Assembly: GCF_947496985.1 (NCBI RefSeq)
Contig: NZ_CANMEZ010000002.1
Coordinates: 186,001 to 250,000 of the forward strand
Length of the DNA: 64,000 nt
Direction of reading: 5' to 3'
From: an uncultured Kordia sp.
Lineage (GTDB): Bacteria; Bacteroidota; Bacteroidia; Flavobacteriales; Flavobacteriaceae
A program made the translations under genes and the position numbers. Positions within the stretch are counted from its first letter, which is position 1. The number at the start of each line of letters is the position of its first letter. Positions 46,401 through 53,334 of this stretch are shown piece after piece. The notes beneath the pieces are model-generated. The model made no database searches. It was not told where the DNA came from and worked only from the letters and a program-made list of their open reading frames with translations.

Positions 46401-47324
46401 CAGACATTGGCGAATGATTTTCTTTTCGTTATGGATTTTACCACTTTAGGTGAAATTATTTTTAGAGGAAAAGCTATCGTAACTAATGGAACATTTTCGT
46501 TTGAATTTGTAGTTCCGCGCGATATTTCGATTCCTGTTGGAAATGGGCGTATTAGTTTTTATGCAGAACGCGAAGGTGTTTTAGAAGATCATACAGGTTC
46601 CAGTCAAAACCTGAAAATTGGCGAACTTAATGAAGATGCCCCACAAGACAATCAAGGTCCGGAAGTAAATTTATTTATGAATGATGAAAGTTTTATTTCT
46701 GGAGGAATTACAAACGAATCGCCTTTTTTACTTGCAAAATTAGCCGATGAAAACGGAATTAATACCGCAAGTGGAATTGGACATGACATTGTTGCCATCT
46801 TAGATGGAGATGAAGCCAATCCAATTGTATTGAATGATTATTACGAAACAGAATTAAATGATTTCACAAAAGGAATTGTAAAATTTCCGTTCCGAGATCT
46901 TTCGGAAGGTTCACACACATTGATTTTAAAAGCATGGGATGTATATAATAATTCTTCTACTTCCGAAATTCAGTTTACCGTTTTTAACGAAAACAATTCA
47001 TTAACAATTACAAACGTATTAAACTATCCAAATCCATTTGTAAGTCATACCGAATTTTGGTTCAATCACAACAGTTCAACAGAATTAGATATTATGGTAC
47101 AAGTGTTTACGATTTCTGGAAAAGTAGTTCGCACACTTGTTGGAAAAGCAAATACGGGTTCAAGTAGTAAAGATTTTGGTTCGCTTTCGCGAGATATTAC
47201 TTGGGACGGACGCGATGATTTTGGAGACAAACTAGGAAAAGGAGTCTATGTTTATAAACTGACTGTAAAATCAGCAGTAACGAATCAAAAGGTTGAAAAA
47301 TTTGAAAAAATAGTCTTGTTGTAA
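43443..47324 (+). CDS. porU: Type IX secretion system sortase PorU
   Basis: C25 (gingipain-like) cysteine protease on the cell surface that removes the C-terminal signal from T9SS cargo and attaches it to the outer membrane. The 1293-residue protein has a signal peptide, a long N-terminal domain, a C25 core with His799 (YFGHGGEDG) and Cys833 (ITCEYTRFD), and a C-terminal domain with NYPNPF and a GKGVYVYKLTV segment. Its partner genes porV, porQ and porZ are not in this window. The giant cargo protein at 58990 should be one of its substrates. Confidence 0.93.
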   Translation: MMKTTNTFLLLCIFWIHTHGQSKHFELTWNESTTDFTTENTSIKLPTFNAEYFVYNNDRSISFVTQWNDNRKANNASLRIDNISYGSMNANALGGIDKTKLPTQVQASIYNAKARDRHEHVLIVSPLVNENGIVKKVLSFDISYATNSQNTVNSGMPETIENSILATGNIYKFSVMKSGVYRIDANFLNQLGFNTENINPKRLKIYGNGGRMLPLLNSENEHYGVPEIAITVVGENDNTFDAEDYILFYAEGPDRWNEESQTHINAFTDKTYYYITTEGLEDGKRIPEAIQPSGAPNVTITTFDDYQFHEIDNVNLVRLGRRWFGDVFNIETEKVFDFTIPNLVISEPVTIGIKPAAIGNVDTSMSTLINGQTPQNINGQPIFNFNFSAISGGTYATQNLSGIGFKAGLLEEEMNLTSEDLSITLNYNNGGVAGSIGYLDYITVEAKRELIGVDEQFFFRYKEAANTTGIGEFIIGNAANISQVWDISNIWNVTKITNENAATSFSFQAPMEEIREYIALDNAQILIPTIEPTSLVANQNLKGTIFSNGDIDYIIITPEAFASEAERLADFHRTQTGLNVQVVGLQHIYNEFNTGNPDVGAIRNFIKYVYDNALSNQNKLKYVCFFGDASFDYKDRIEENTNIIPVFHSFRSFSLSASFMTDDFYGMMDDHEGAFLPTPIPQRLDIALGRMLISSQSQAKALVDKTLSYYTKEAYGRWRNHVTIISDDADDQDDATLQEDLDNLGNTIAANKPYINITKIHADAFQQETSAGGERYPTVKNLIKENIALGSLVVNYFGHGGEDGLSGERIFEKNDSQELKNECRLPLFITITCEYTRFDNPLRQTAGEFMYWNEKGGAISLITTTRQIFRPVGVRVNEALSEQLFSYNSNTYIPASEALRLAKNSLNNTNKRVVFYIGDPALTLAIPKPRINLTAINDVPITQETDTLKALSRVKISGNITNEAGNLLSNYDGTVFSTIYDKEVQRQTLANDFLFVMDFTTLGEIIFRGKAIVTNGTFSFEFVVPRDISIPVGNGRISFYAEREGVLEDHTGSSQNLKIGELNEDAPQDNQGPEVNLFMNDESFISGGITNESPFLLAKLADENGINTASGIGHDIVAILDGDEANPIVLNDYYETELNDFTKGIVKFPFRDLSEGSHTLILKAWDVYNNSSTSEIQFTVFNENNSLTITNVLNYPNPFVSHTEFWFNHNSSTELDIMVQVFTISGKVVRTLVGKANTGSSSKDFGSLSRDITWDGRDDFGDKLGKGVYVYKLTVKSAVTNQKVEKFEKIVLL

Positions 47325-47347
47325 ATTAAGATTTAGTTATATTTAAA

Positions 47348-47797
47348 ATGGCAGAAATCCTTGTTATATATACGTTAAACATAATTATGAATTGGAGAAT
47401 TATTAAAGAAACGCAAAGAAAATACGCTGATGAATCTTACTATTTAAAAGCGGAAAAACAATGCTTAGAAGGTTCTCTTGTTTTAGAAATTAGTTTTATT
47501 GAACGATTTATGTATGACTTAACAGTTAATTTATATAGAAAAAAACCGAAACGTAAGTTTCTATTTTTTAAAAGCTTTAAACCTGATTGTCTGTATAATT
47601 GTTTGGTTTTTTATAATGAAAAAATAGAAAAGTATGGACATCAAATAATGCGAATGACAGAGGATTCTCCTACAGAAAAATTAAAGAGATTAGATTCATT
47701 CCAAAAAGATGGTGTTCTGAATTATAATATAAGGGAAAAATATGATGTGGATTTTACGACACATTTACCTGAAAAAGACAATTACAAAACTCAATAA
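47348..47797 (+). CDS. Hypothetical protein, 149 residues
   Basis: I do not recognise this protein. It follows porU after 23 bases on the same strand, so it may be co-transcribed. The N-terminus (MAEILVIYTLNIIMNW) may be a weak membrane segment, but an alternative start at MNWRIIKETQRKYADESYY (47387) would give a soluble, Lys/Tyr-rich protein. No motif of a known family is visible. Confidence 0.55.
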   Translation: MAEILVIYTLNIIMNWRIIKETQRKYADESYYLKAEKQCLEGSLVLEISFIERFMYDLTVNLYRKKPKRKFLFFKSFKPDCLYNCLVFYNEKIEKYGHQIMRMTEDSPTEKLKRLDSFQKDGVLNYNIREKYDVDFTTHLPEKDNYKTQ

Positions 47798-47803
47798 TCT
47801 CAT

Positions 47804-48550
47804 TTAATTAAAAATTAAGCTTCCTGTATAATGACTTGTTAATGTGACTTCTGTTGGTTTGTTTACAGCAATAACATCTCCTGTACCATATATATTTCCT
47901 GAAAGTTTCACCTGTGGATTGATGATAATATCATTGCTTCCGCGAGAGAATATAGAAACTGTATCAGCAACAAGGTTTTCCGCTTCAACACGTGAATTTC
48001 CTCCAGGGAAATTTATATCAAATACAGTAGTACTTCCTGAAATGAAAAGGTTTGATAAATTATTAAAAGTAACGGTCACTTCCTGATTTTGCACTTGTAA
48101 GTTAAAGTTTCCTGAAGCTACACTTTCATTTGTAAAATTTTCAGAAACCAATTTGAGTTCTGGAAACGTAAGAATTCCATCTGAACGCACTTCAAACTGG
48201 GTTTTACTATTGATTTCAGTAATATTTGGTGAGGTCACATAAATGGTTGTAATTCCGTAATCACGTACATAATTACAATCATTATTATCAAACAAAAACA
48301 ACGTATCTCCTATTACTTTTGCTTCAACATCATTTATCAAATTCGCACCAGTTTCTATGATAACTTCTTGTATTGCACCTTCTTTTACAACTAAATTAAT
48401 ATCTTCATTCACTTCTATTTTAGAGAATGTATTCATAGTAATTTCTTCCGTAATTAGATTCCCGGAAGTTTGAAAACAATTGTTCGCATCTTCTTTATCA
48501 CAAGCAATACAAATAGCTAGCAATACTATAAAATATAGTTTCTTCAACAT
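47804..48550 (-). CDS. GIN domain-containing (DUF2807) lipoprotein
   Basis: The 248-residue protein has a lipoprotein signal (MLKKLYFIVLLAICIAC), then a right-handed beta-helix-like DUF2807 head-GIN repeat pattern with many Val/Ile/Asn residues (NTFSKIEVNEDINLVVKEG, AKVIGDTLFLF). This family is common on Bacteroidota cell envelopes and its function is unknown. It converges with the 47348 gene. Confidence 0.8.
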   Translation of the reverse strand: MLKKLYFIVLLAICIACDKEDANNCFQTSGNLITEEITMNTFSKIEVNEDINLVVKEGAIQEVIIETGANLINDVEAKVIGDTLFLFDNNDCNYVRDYGITTIYVTSPNITEINSKTQFEVRSDGILTFPELKLVSENFTNESVASGNFNLQVQNQEVTVTFNNLSNLFISGSTTVFDINFPGGNSRVEAENLVADTVSIFSRGSNDIIINPQVKLSGNIYGTGDVIAVNKPTEVTLTSHYTGSLIFN

Positions 48551-48618
48551 TCAGCGTTCTTTAATTTTTTATTCAAAACTAACTTATTTTTTTATAAGAA
48601 TAACTTGATTAGTATACA

Positions 48619-49169
48619 TTACCACCATTTTATTTTATTCTTACGCGCTTTCTTGTTGAAATTTAAAAAGAAAATTAAAGAAGCCATATGTTTACTAACA
48701 TTGGGCATGTCTTTATTTGTAACTGCCATATTAAGTGCATATGTAAGTTTAAAATCACCTGAACCAATTCCGATTTCAGGACGTACACGTAGACTGTTAT
48801 TTTTTTTCATATCAAAATACCAAGGTGTACTGATTCCTACATTTATATACCAAATATTTGACCATATCGCCGCTTTTGGTGCTATAATATAATCTTGATT
48901 TATGTAATGCTCTGTAGATATTGAATATCCTGTTCCGCCAATAATTGGTATTTTTGAGGATGCCATTTCTATCCAATCATAATAAAAATATCCTATATCT
49001 ATCATGGTTTCTCGTGCGCCATGAACTCCTAAAAGGATTCCTTTAAGTGCTTGTCTTTCCTTTTTTATGTTCTTGGTTTTTTTGTGTTATTTTCTTCTGG
49101 AGCCAATTGTGCCATTCCTAATTGAAATAGAAACAAGAACAATAGTATTGTACACGTTCTTTTTTTCAT
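48619..49169 (-). pseudogene. Small outer-membrane protein gene with a frameshift
   Basis: A short ORF with a signal peptide (MKKRTCTILLFLFLFQLGMAQ) starts at 49169 and stops at 49065. The following 128-residue frame (48619-49005) has alternating aromatic, strand-like segments (WYINVGISTPWYFDMKK) and fits a small beta-barrel protein. Adding one A to the A7 run at about 49077-49083 joins the two into a 183-residue protein with NIKKERQALKGILLGVHGARET between them. So one base loss in a homopolymer breaks the gene, or the read is in error. Divergent from no neighbour; lies between two other envelope genes. Confidence 0.75.
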
Positions 49170-49234
49170 GCCTTTACTTTTTGATTGTTATTGTAAAGAG
49201 TATGCGAATATGTAACTGTTACAGTAATATGACT

Positions 49235-50329
49235 TTACAATCGGATTCCGATACCAAATTCAACTGCTTCTGCCTTTGCAGCATGTGATTTGAGTGTAAG
49301 TGCTGCAAACCATTTTTTACCAAAATATCGTTTCATTCCAACACGAATATAAGTACGTCCTTCAAAGTCTGCAGGATAGTAAACATAGTACCCTAATTGG
49401 GTGATGACAGAAAGTTTATTGATGAATAACTCATGCCCTGCAAATACACCAACACGTTTGTAATCTTCATCACCTTTAATTTCTCCATTAGGAAACGCTA
49501 TCGATCGGTATCGAATCCATTCTTTTAAAAAGTTAGAAAAGAATACTTCTGTTCCTAATTGAATTGCGCTTTTGCGCCCTAAACGTTTATCTGCGTAGGC
49601 AGAAAATATATAAAAACCATATTGACCGCTTCCAATAGCATCACTTTCGTTGATTCCTGCACGCAATACAAAGTTGAATTTTACAGGTTCTTTAAAGTTT
49701 GATGTAACTTCATTTTCTTGGTATTCAATTAATGAAGTATCTTCTAAATTATAATTAACACCTATATTAAACGCTAATGTATTGATACTCGTATTTGGTG
49801 CTTTTACATTGGCGTTTGAATAATGAATGAATGACAAACCTGCCTGAATACCAAATCGTTTGAATAGATTTTCTTTTTTGTAATTGAACATCAAATAGGT
49901 ACTACTCATCAAACGTGAACCAAATGCAATGTTTCGAAAGTTGTCTTTTTTATCGTACGGATTGTTTGTATATGCTAAACCTTGTCCGATACGGAGCATT
50001 AGGTTTCGCTTTAAAAAGTAAAAATTGTAATGTGCATATAATGCAACATTTTTCCCTAAGTATTCATTTTGTAGATTTTGATAACTTAATGAAACTCCAT
50101 AATCAGGATAGTTAAAATATTGTGACCAATCATCGTACCCAAATGTTTTCTGATTGTAGCTTATGATAAAACCTTCTGGATGCCCCGTAATTAAGTGCAG
50201 AATATCATCATTGTGACGTACAATGTTTCCTGTAAAATAGTTGATATCAATAGAAGCTGCCTTTGGCTTTTCTTCTTGTCCAAATACAATTACAGTGAAA
50301 AGGAATAAAACAAAAACAATCTTTTTCAT
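49235..50329 (-). CDS. Acyloxyacyl hydrolase / PagL-like lipid A deacylase
   Basis: Outer-membrane barrel enzyme proposed to remove an acyl chain from lipid A. The 364-residue protein has a signal peptide (MKKIVFVLFLFTVIVFGQ) and a barrel rich in Tyr and Phe. The PagL-type active-site motif HYSNANVKAPN (catalytic His-Ser) is near residue 180, followed by NIGVNYNLE. Other enzyme types with a barrel are possible, but this motif argues for the deacylase family. Length is longer than enterobacterial PagL (about 150-190). Confidence 0.8.
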   Translation of the reverse strand: MKKIVFVLFLFTVIVFGQEEKPKAASIDINYFTGNIVRHNDDILHLITGHPEGFIISYNQKTFGYDDWSQYFNYPDYGVSLSYQNLQNEYLGKNVALYAHYNFYFLKRNLMLRIGQGLAYTNNPYDKKDNFRNIAFGSRLMSSTYLMFNYKKENLFKRFGIQAGLSFIHYSNANVKAPNTSINTLAFNIGVNYNLEDTSLIEYQENEVTSNFKEPVKFNFVLRAGINESDAIGSGQYGFYIFSAYADKRLGRKSAIQLGTEVFFSNFLKEWIRYRSIAFPNGEIKGDEDYKRVGVFAGHELFINKLSVITQLGYYVYYPADFEGRTYIRVGMKRYFGKKWFAALTLKSHAAKAEAVEFGIGIRL

Positions 50330-50489
50330 AGGGAAGACAAATGTAGTTTTTTAATGGACAACTTTTTACATCTTGACAAGATCTAATGTAAATAACAAAT
50401 GTTAATTTAACTATACTAAAAAATAAAAAATACAGTTATAACCTACAAATTATAACGTAAACACTTCATAACTAACAAGTTTTACTTCT

Positions 50490-50497
50490 TACCTTTG
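50490..50497 (+). promoter_or_regulatory. Probable -7 element before peptide 6
   Basis: TACCTTTG fits TAnnTTTG and lies 23 bases before the ATG at 50521. No TTG is seen at the standard distance. This peptide does not share the type A or type B block. Confidence 0.5.
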
Positions 50498-50520
50498 TTT
50501 TGAACAAAAAATTTTAAATT

Positions 50521-50718
50521 ATGAAAAAGAAGTTAATGAACACGTTAAAATTAAAAAAATCATCAATTGCAATGTTAAGAGCAAAAACAGTTACAGGAGG
50601 TAACGAGCCTAGTAATGTAGATATATACTGTATATCTGTTAACTTTTGTGAAACTAAAGATTTTACAAAGTGCTTTGGAGAAAATCAATGTCAAATTTAT
50701 AGCCCTCATACAAGTTAA
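50521..50718 (+). CDS. Double-glycine leader peptide, second cluster, peptide 6 (four-Cys core)
   Basis: Putative peptide precursor of 65 residues. Leader NTLKLKKSSIAMLRAKTV ends TGG at residue 27. The core has C-x5-C-x7-C-x5-C, exactly as in the four neighbours, with ETKDFTK between the middle cysteines. It is the outlying member of the cluster, with its own promoter and a terminator at 50899. Confidence 0.82.
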   Translation: MKKKLMNTLKLKKSSIAMLRAKTVTGGNEPSNVDIYCISVNFCETKDFTKCFGENQCQIYSPHTS

Positions 50719-50898
50719 GTAACTACAGTTGTTTTAAATGATGGTTTATTACTAAGCGGCAGTTTCCAAATTTAATATGAAATATTATATTCAAAAAAGT
50801 TTTGAAGCTTCTGTAAAGCGATAAATTATGCAACTTATAACGGAAAATATGTATCTATAAAATCAAGAATTTCATAAAAATGATTTTATATTTTAAAC

Positions 50899-50932
50899 AA
50901 AAAGAGGCTGTCTAGAAAGACGGTCTCTTTTT
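50899..50932 (+). terminator. Terminator after peptide 6
   Basis: AAAAAGAG with its complement CTCTTTTT brackets a GTCT/AGAC inner stem (50899-50932). Confidence 0.75.
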
Positions 50933-50980
50933 GTTTATTATTTTATTTTATAAAAATACTATTGGGAACACCTACTTGTT

Positions 50981-51026
50981 GTAATGGAAAACCGCTATTG
51001 CTAACTGTTTCGTTTTTATATATTTA
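50981..51026 (+). promoter_or_regulatory. Type B promoter block before peptide 7
   Basis: GTAATGGAAAACC (50981-50993), then TTG (50998-51000), 18 bases, TATATTTA (51019-51026). GTAATGGAAAACC is repeated exactly at 51558-51570 at the same distance from a peptide ATG (69 against 68 bases). Confidence 0.65.
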
Positions 51027-51049
51027 GCTTAAATCACAAAACTTAGATC

Positions 51050-51241
51050 ATGAAAAAAAAGTCTCTTAAAAAATTGAAATTGAAGAAAGCTTCTATTTCT
51101 ACGTTAAATGCAGGCGCATTAACAGGTGGAACTATTGGCGGCACATTGTTTTGCCAATCTGTAAATATTTGTGAAACAATTGATTTTACAAGATGTAATG
51201 GAGAGCTGTATTGTCAATTATACGATAGAAACGAACGATAA
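51050..51241 (+). CDS. Double-glycine leader peptide, second cluster, peptide 7 (four-Cys core)
   Basis: Putative peptide precursor of 63 residues. Leader KKLKLKKASISTLNAGAL ends TGG at residue 27. The core reads FCQSVNICETIDFTRCNG then ELYCQLY, the C-x5-C-x7-C-x5-C pattern of this cluster. It heads a two-gene operon with peptide 8 (23-base gap). Confidence 0.84.
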   Translation: MKKKSLKKLKLKKASISTLNAGALTGGTIGGTLFCQSVNICETIDFTRCNGELYCQLYDRNER

Positions 51242-51264
51242 TTTTTAACCTAAAAAAGTAAATC

Positions 51265-51456
51265 ATGAAAAAAAGATCAATTCAAAAATTAAAATTAAAT
51301 AAAAATGCTGTTTCTACATTAACAGCAAATGAATTGTCAGGTGGAACCGATACAAATACATTATTTTGTCTTTCTCAAAACTTTTGTGAAACTATAGACT
51401 ATACAGCATGTAACGGAGAGTTTTACTGTCAAATTTATCCTTATCCACAACGATAA
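51265..51456 (+). CDS. Double-glycine leader peptide, second cluster, peptide 8 (four-Cys core)
   Basis: Putative peptide precursor of 63 residues and same length as peptide 7. Leader QKLKLNKNAVSTLTANEL ends SGG. Core FCLSQNFCETIDYTACNG then EFYCQIY keeps the cysteine spacing and the CET.D.T..C.GE motif. Second gene of the operon, followed by a perfect palindromic terminator. Confidence 0.84.
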   Translation: MKKRSIQKLKLNKNAVSTLTANELSGGTDTNTLFCLSQNFCETIDYTACNGEFYCQIYPYPQR

Positions 51457-51471
51457 CCCTATATATTTTAC

Positions 51472-51505
51472 AAAGAGAGGAATGTTAACATTCCTCTCTT
51501 TTTTG
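51472..51505. terminator. Perfect palindromic terminator after peptide 8
   Basis: A 30-base perfect palindrome (51472-51501; arms AAAGAGAGGAATGTT) followed by T residues. Confidence 0.88.
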
Positions 51506-51557
51506 TTAGTTTTTCTTATAAATATGTCTATATAACGATAGCTAACACGTAGCCTAA

Positions 51558-51603
51558 GTAATGGAAAACCTCTCTTATGGCTACTCACTTTTTAATATAT
51601 TTA
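51558..51603 (+). promoter_or_regulatory. Type B promoter block before peptide 9
   Basis: GTAATGGAAAACC (51558-51570), then TTA (51575-51577) in the place of TTG, 18 bases, TATATTTA (51596-51603). Same spacing to the ATG as at 50981. Confidence 0.6.
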
Positions 51604-51625
51604 TTACAACCAAATACTTTTAACC

Positions 51626-51826
51626 ATGAAAAAAAAATCTATACAAAAACTTAGTTTGAATAAAGCTTCTATTTCTACCTTGAATGCGAATGCCGTAAAA
51701 GGAGGAACAGGTTTATCTCAAGTTGTATGTGAATCTCGTGATTTTTGTGAAACAATTGATTACACAAGATGTAGAGGAGAATACAATTGTCAATTGTATC
51801 AATTTACAACTACTCAGGACTTTTAG
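51626..51826 (+). CDS. Double-glycine leader peptide, second cluster, peptide 9 (four-Cys core)
   Basis: Putative peptide precursor of 66 residues. Leader QKLSLNKASISTLNANAV ends KGG. Core VCESRDFCETIDYTRCRG then EYNCQLY has the invariant cysteine spacing and a longer C-terminal tail. Operon with peptide 10 (33-base gap). Confidence 0.84.
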   Translation: MKKKSIQKLSLNKASISTLNANAVKGGTGLSQVVCESRDFCETIDYTRCRGEYNCQLYQFTTTQDF

Positions 51827-51859
51827 AAAACTATTATTTTAAACTTAGAAAATCACAAA

Positions 51860-52054
51860 ATGAAAAAGAAATCAATTGCAAAGTTAAAATTAAGAAAGTC
51901 ATCAGTATCTACCTTAAACACAAAAGCCATTAAAGGTGGATTTGGAGATTCAGTTTATATCTGTGAGTCTAGAGATTTATGCTATACTATAGATGTTACA
52001 AGATGCTATGGAAACTGGAATTGTGGATTATTTGATCCAACCAACAATTTTTAA
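51860..52054 (+). CDS. Double-glycine leader peptide, second cluster, peptide 10 (four-Cys core)
   Basis: Putative peptide precursor of 64 residues. Leader AKLKLRKSSVSTLNTKAI ends KGG. Core ICESRDLCYTIDVTRCYG then NWNCGLF is the most divergent of the five: CYT replaces CET, NWNC replaces the GE-C motif. Spacing of the cysteines is still identical. Last gene of the cluster. Confidence 0.83.
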   Translation: MKKKSIAKLKLRKSSVSTLNTKAIKGGFGDSVYICESRDLCYTIDVTRCYGNWNCGLFDPTNNF

Positions 52055-52083
52055 AAGATAAGAATTTGCTAGTTAGTTTAGTT

Positions 52084-52120
52084 AAAGAGGAAGAATTTAA
52101 GGCATTCTTCCTCTTTTTTT
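52084..52120 (+). terminator. Terminator after peptide 10
   Basis: AAAGAGGAAGAAT (52084-52096) pairs with ATTCTTCCTCTTT (52104-52116), then a T-run. It also lies just after metF, which converges. Confidence 0.85.
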
Positions 52121-52130
52121 ATGTTTGTTT

Positions 52131-53087
52131 TTAAAATACAGCTTTAGCAATAGCTTCAATATTACTTGATCTTCCCATAGAATAGTAATGCAAAATAGGA
52201 ACTTTAGCTTTGATTAATTCTTCACTTTGCTGTATACACCATTCTACACCTACTTGACGCACTTCTTTGTTATCTTTACAACGTACAATTTCCATAATTA
52301 AATCATCTGGCAAATCTACTTTAAAACGATGCGGAATAAGGTTCAATTGTTTCTTTGTTGCAATTGGTTTCAATCCCGGAATTATAGGAACCGTAATGCC
52401 TTCACCTCTACATTTTTCAACAAATTCAAAATACTTTTGATTGTCAAAAAACATCTGCGTGACAATATAATCAGCGCCTGCTTTTATTTTTTTCTTTAAA
52501 AAATGTATGTCAGAATCTAAACTTGGTGCTTCCATATGTTTTTCTGGATAACCTGCCACACCTACACAAAAATCTGTTTTGGAAGAGTTTTGTAATTCTT
52601 CATCTAAATATTTTCCATTGTTTAGATCTTGTATCTGACTTACCAATTCAGAAGCATATCGATGACCGTCTCTTTCAGGTTTGAAATAGGTCTCACTTTT
52701 TACTGCATCACCACGTAGCGCTACTACATTGTCAATTCCTAAAAAATCTAAATCAATTAAGAAATTTTCGGTATCTTCTTTCGTAAATCCACCACACAAA
52801 ATATGCGGAATGGCATCTACTTGGTATTTATTTTGAATTGCCGCACAGATTCCAACTGTTCCTGGACGCTTTTTTACCACTTGTTTTTTTAACAAACCAT
52901 TTTCCAATTCTTTAAACGTGTATTCTTCTCTATGGTATGTTACGTCAATAAATGGTGGTTTGTATTCCATTAACGGATCTATATTATCAAAAATTGATTT
53001 GATATCCTGACCTTTTAACGGTGGTAATATTTCAAAAGAGAATAATGTATCTCCGTTAGCTTTTGTTATATGATCTGTTACTTTCAT
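52131..53087 (-). CDS. metF: Methylenetetrahydrofolate reductase MetF
   Basis: Reduces 5,10-methylene-THF to 5-methyl-THF, the methyl donor for methionine synthase. The 318-residue protein begins with the family's FSFEILPPLKG and has VDVTYHREEYT-like residues, GICAAIQNKY, ALRGD and an FDNQKYFEF motif for FAD binding. Last gene of the methionine group that starts at 57566. Confidence 0.96.
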   Translation of the reverse strand: MKVTDHITKANGDTLFSFEILPPLKGQDIKSIFDNIDPLMEYKPPFIDVTYHREEYTFKELENGLLKKQVVKKRPGTVGICAAIQNKYQVDAIPHILCGGFTKEDTENFLIDLDFLGIDNVVALRGDAVKSETYFKPERDGHRYASELVSQIQDLNNGKYLDEELQNSSKTDFCVGVAGYPEKHMEAPSLDSDIHFLKKKIKAGADYIVTQMFFDNQKYFEFVEKCRGEGITVPIIPGLKPIATKKQLNLIPHRFKVDLPDDLIMEIVRCKDNKEVRQVGVEWCIQQSEELIKAKVPILHYYSMGRSSNIEAIAKAVF

Positions 53088-53255
53088 TGAATCCTTTAGG
53101 TTTCATTCCCGTGAAAACGGAAATCTATATTGTTATATTTTTCTTTTTCTATATTTCATCTATTGATTTGTGAATTTGTTATTCGTCAATTTGTTTCTTA
53201 TTCTTGATTCCAATTCAACATCCATAATTCACAATTCTTAATTTTTAATTTAAAT

Positions 53256-53333
53256 CAGGCGTTCCCTTCGGTCGTGCTATTCGCTATATCTCCCGAGCAA
53301 ATCGGGAGGATGCCGCTACTATCACTAACGCGC
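53256..53333. repeat. Composite dispersed repeat, outer element alone
   Basis: AGGCGTTCCC, then GTGCTATTCGCTATATCT, a hairpin (CTCCCGAGCAAATCGGGAG) and GATGCCGCTACTATCACTAACGC. It ends beside the metH stop. The two other copies (38939, 57235) have a second element inserted between the halves; this one has only the short hairpin. Confidence 0.75.
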
Positions 53334-53334
53334 G

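Noticed and set aside
48619-49005. Independent short gene
   Set aside because: Its start lacks a signal peptide, while an upstream frame supplies one if a single A is restored, so it is the 3' part of a broken gene.
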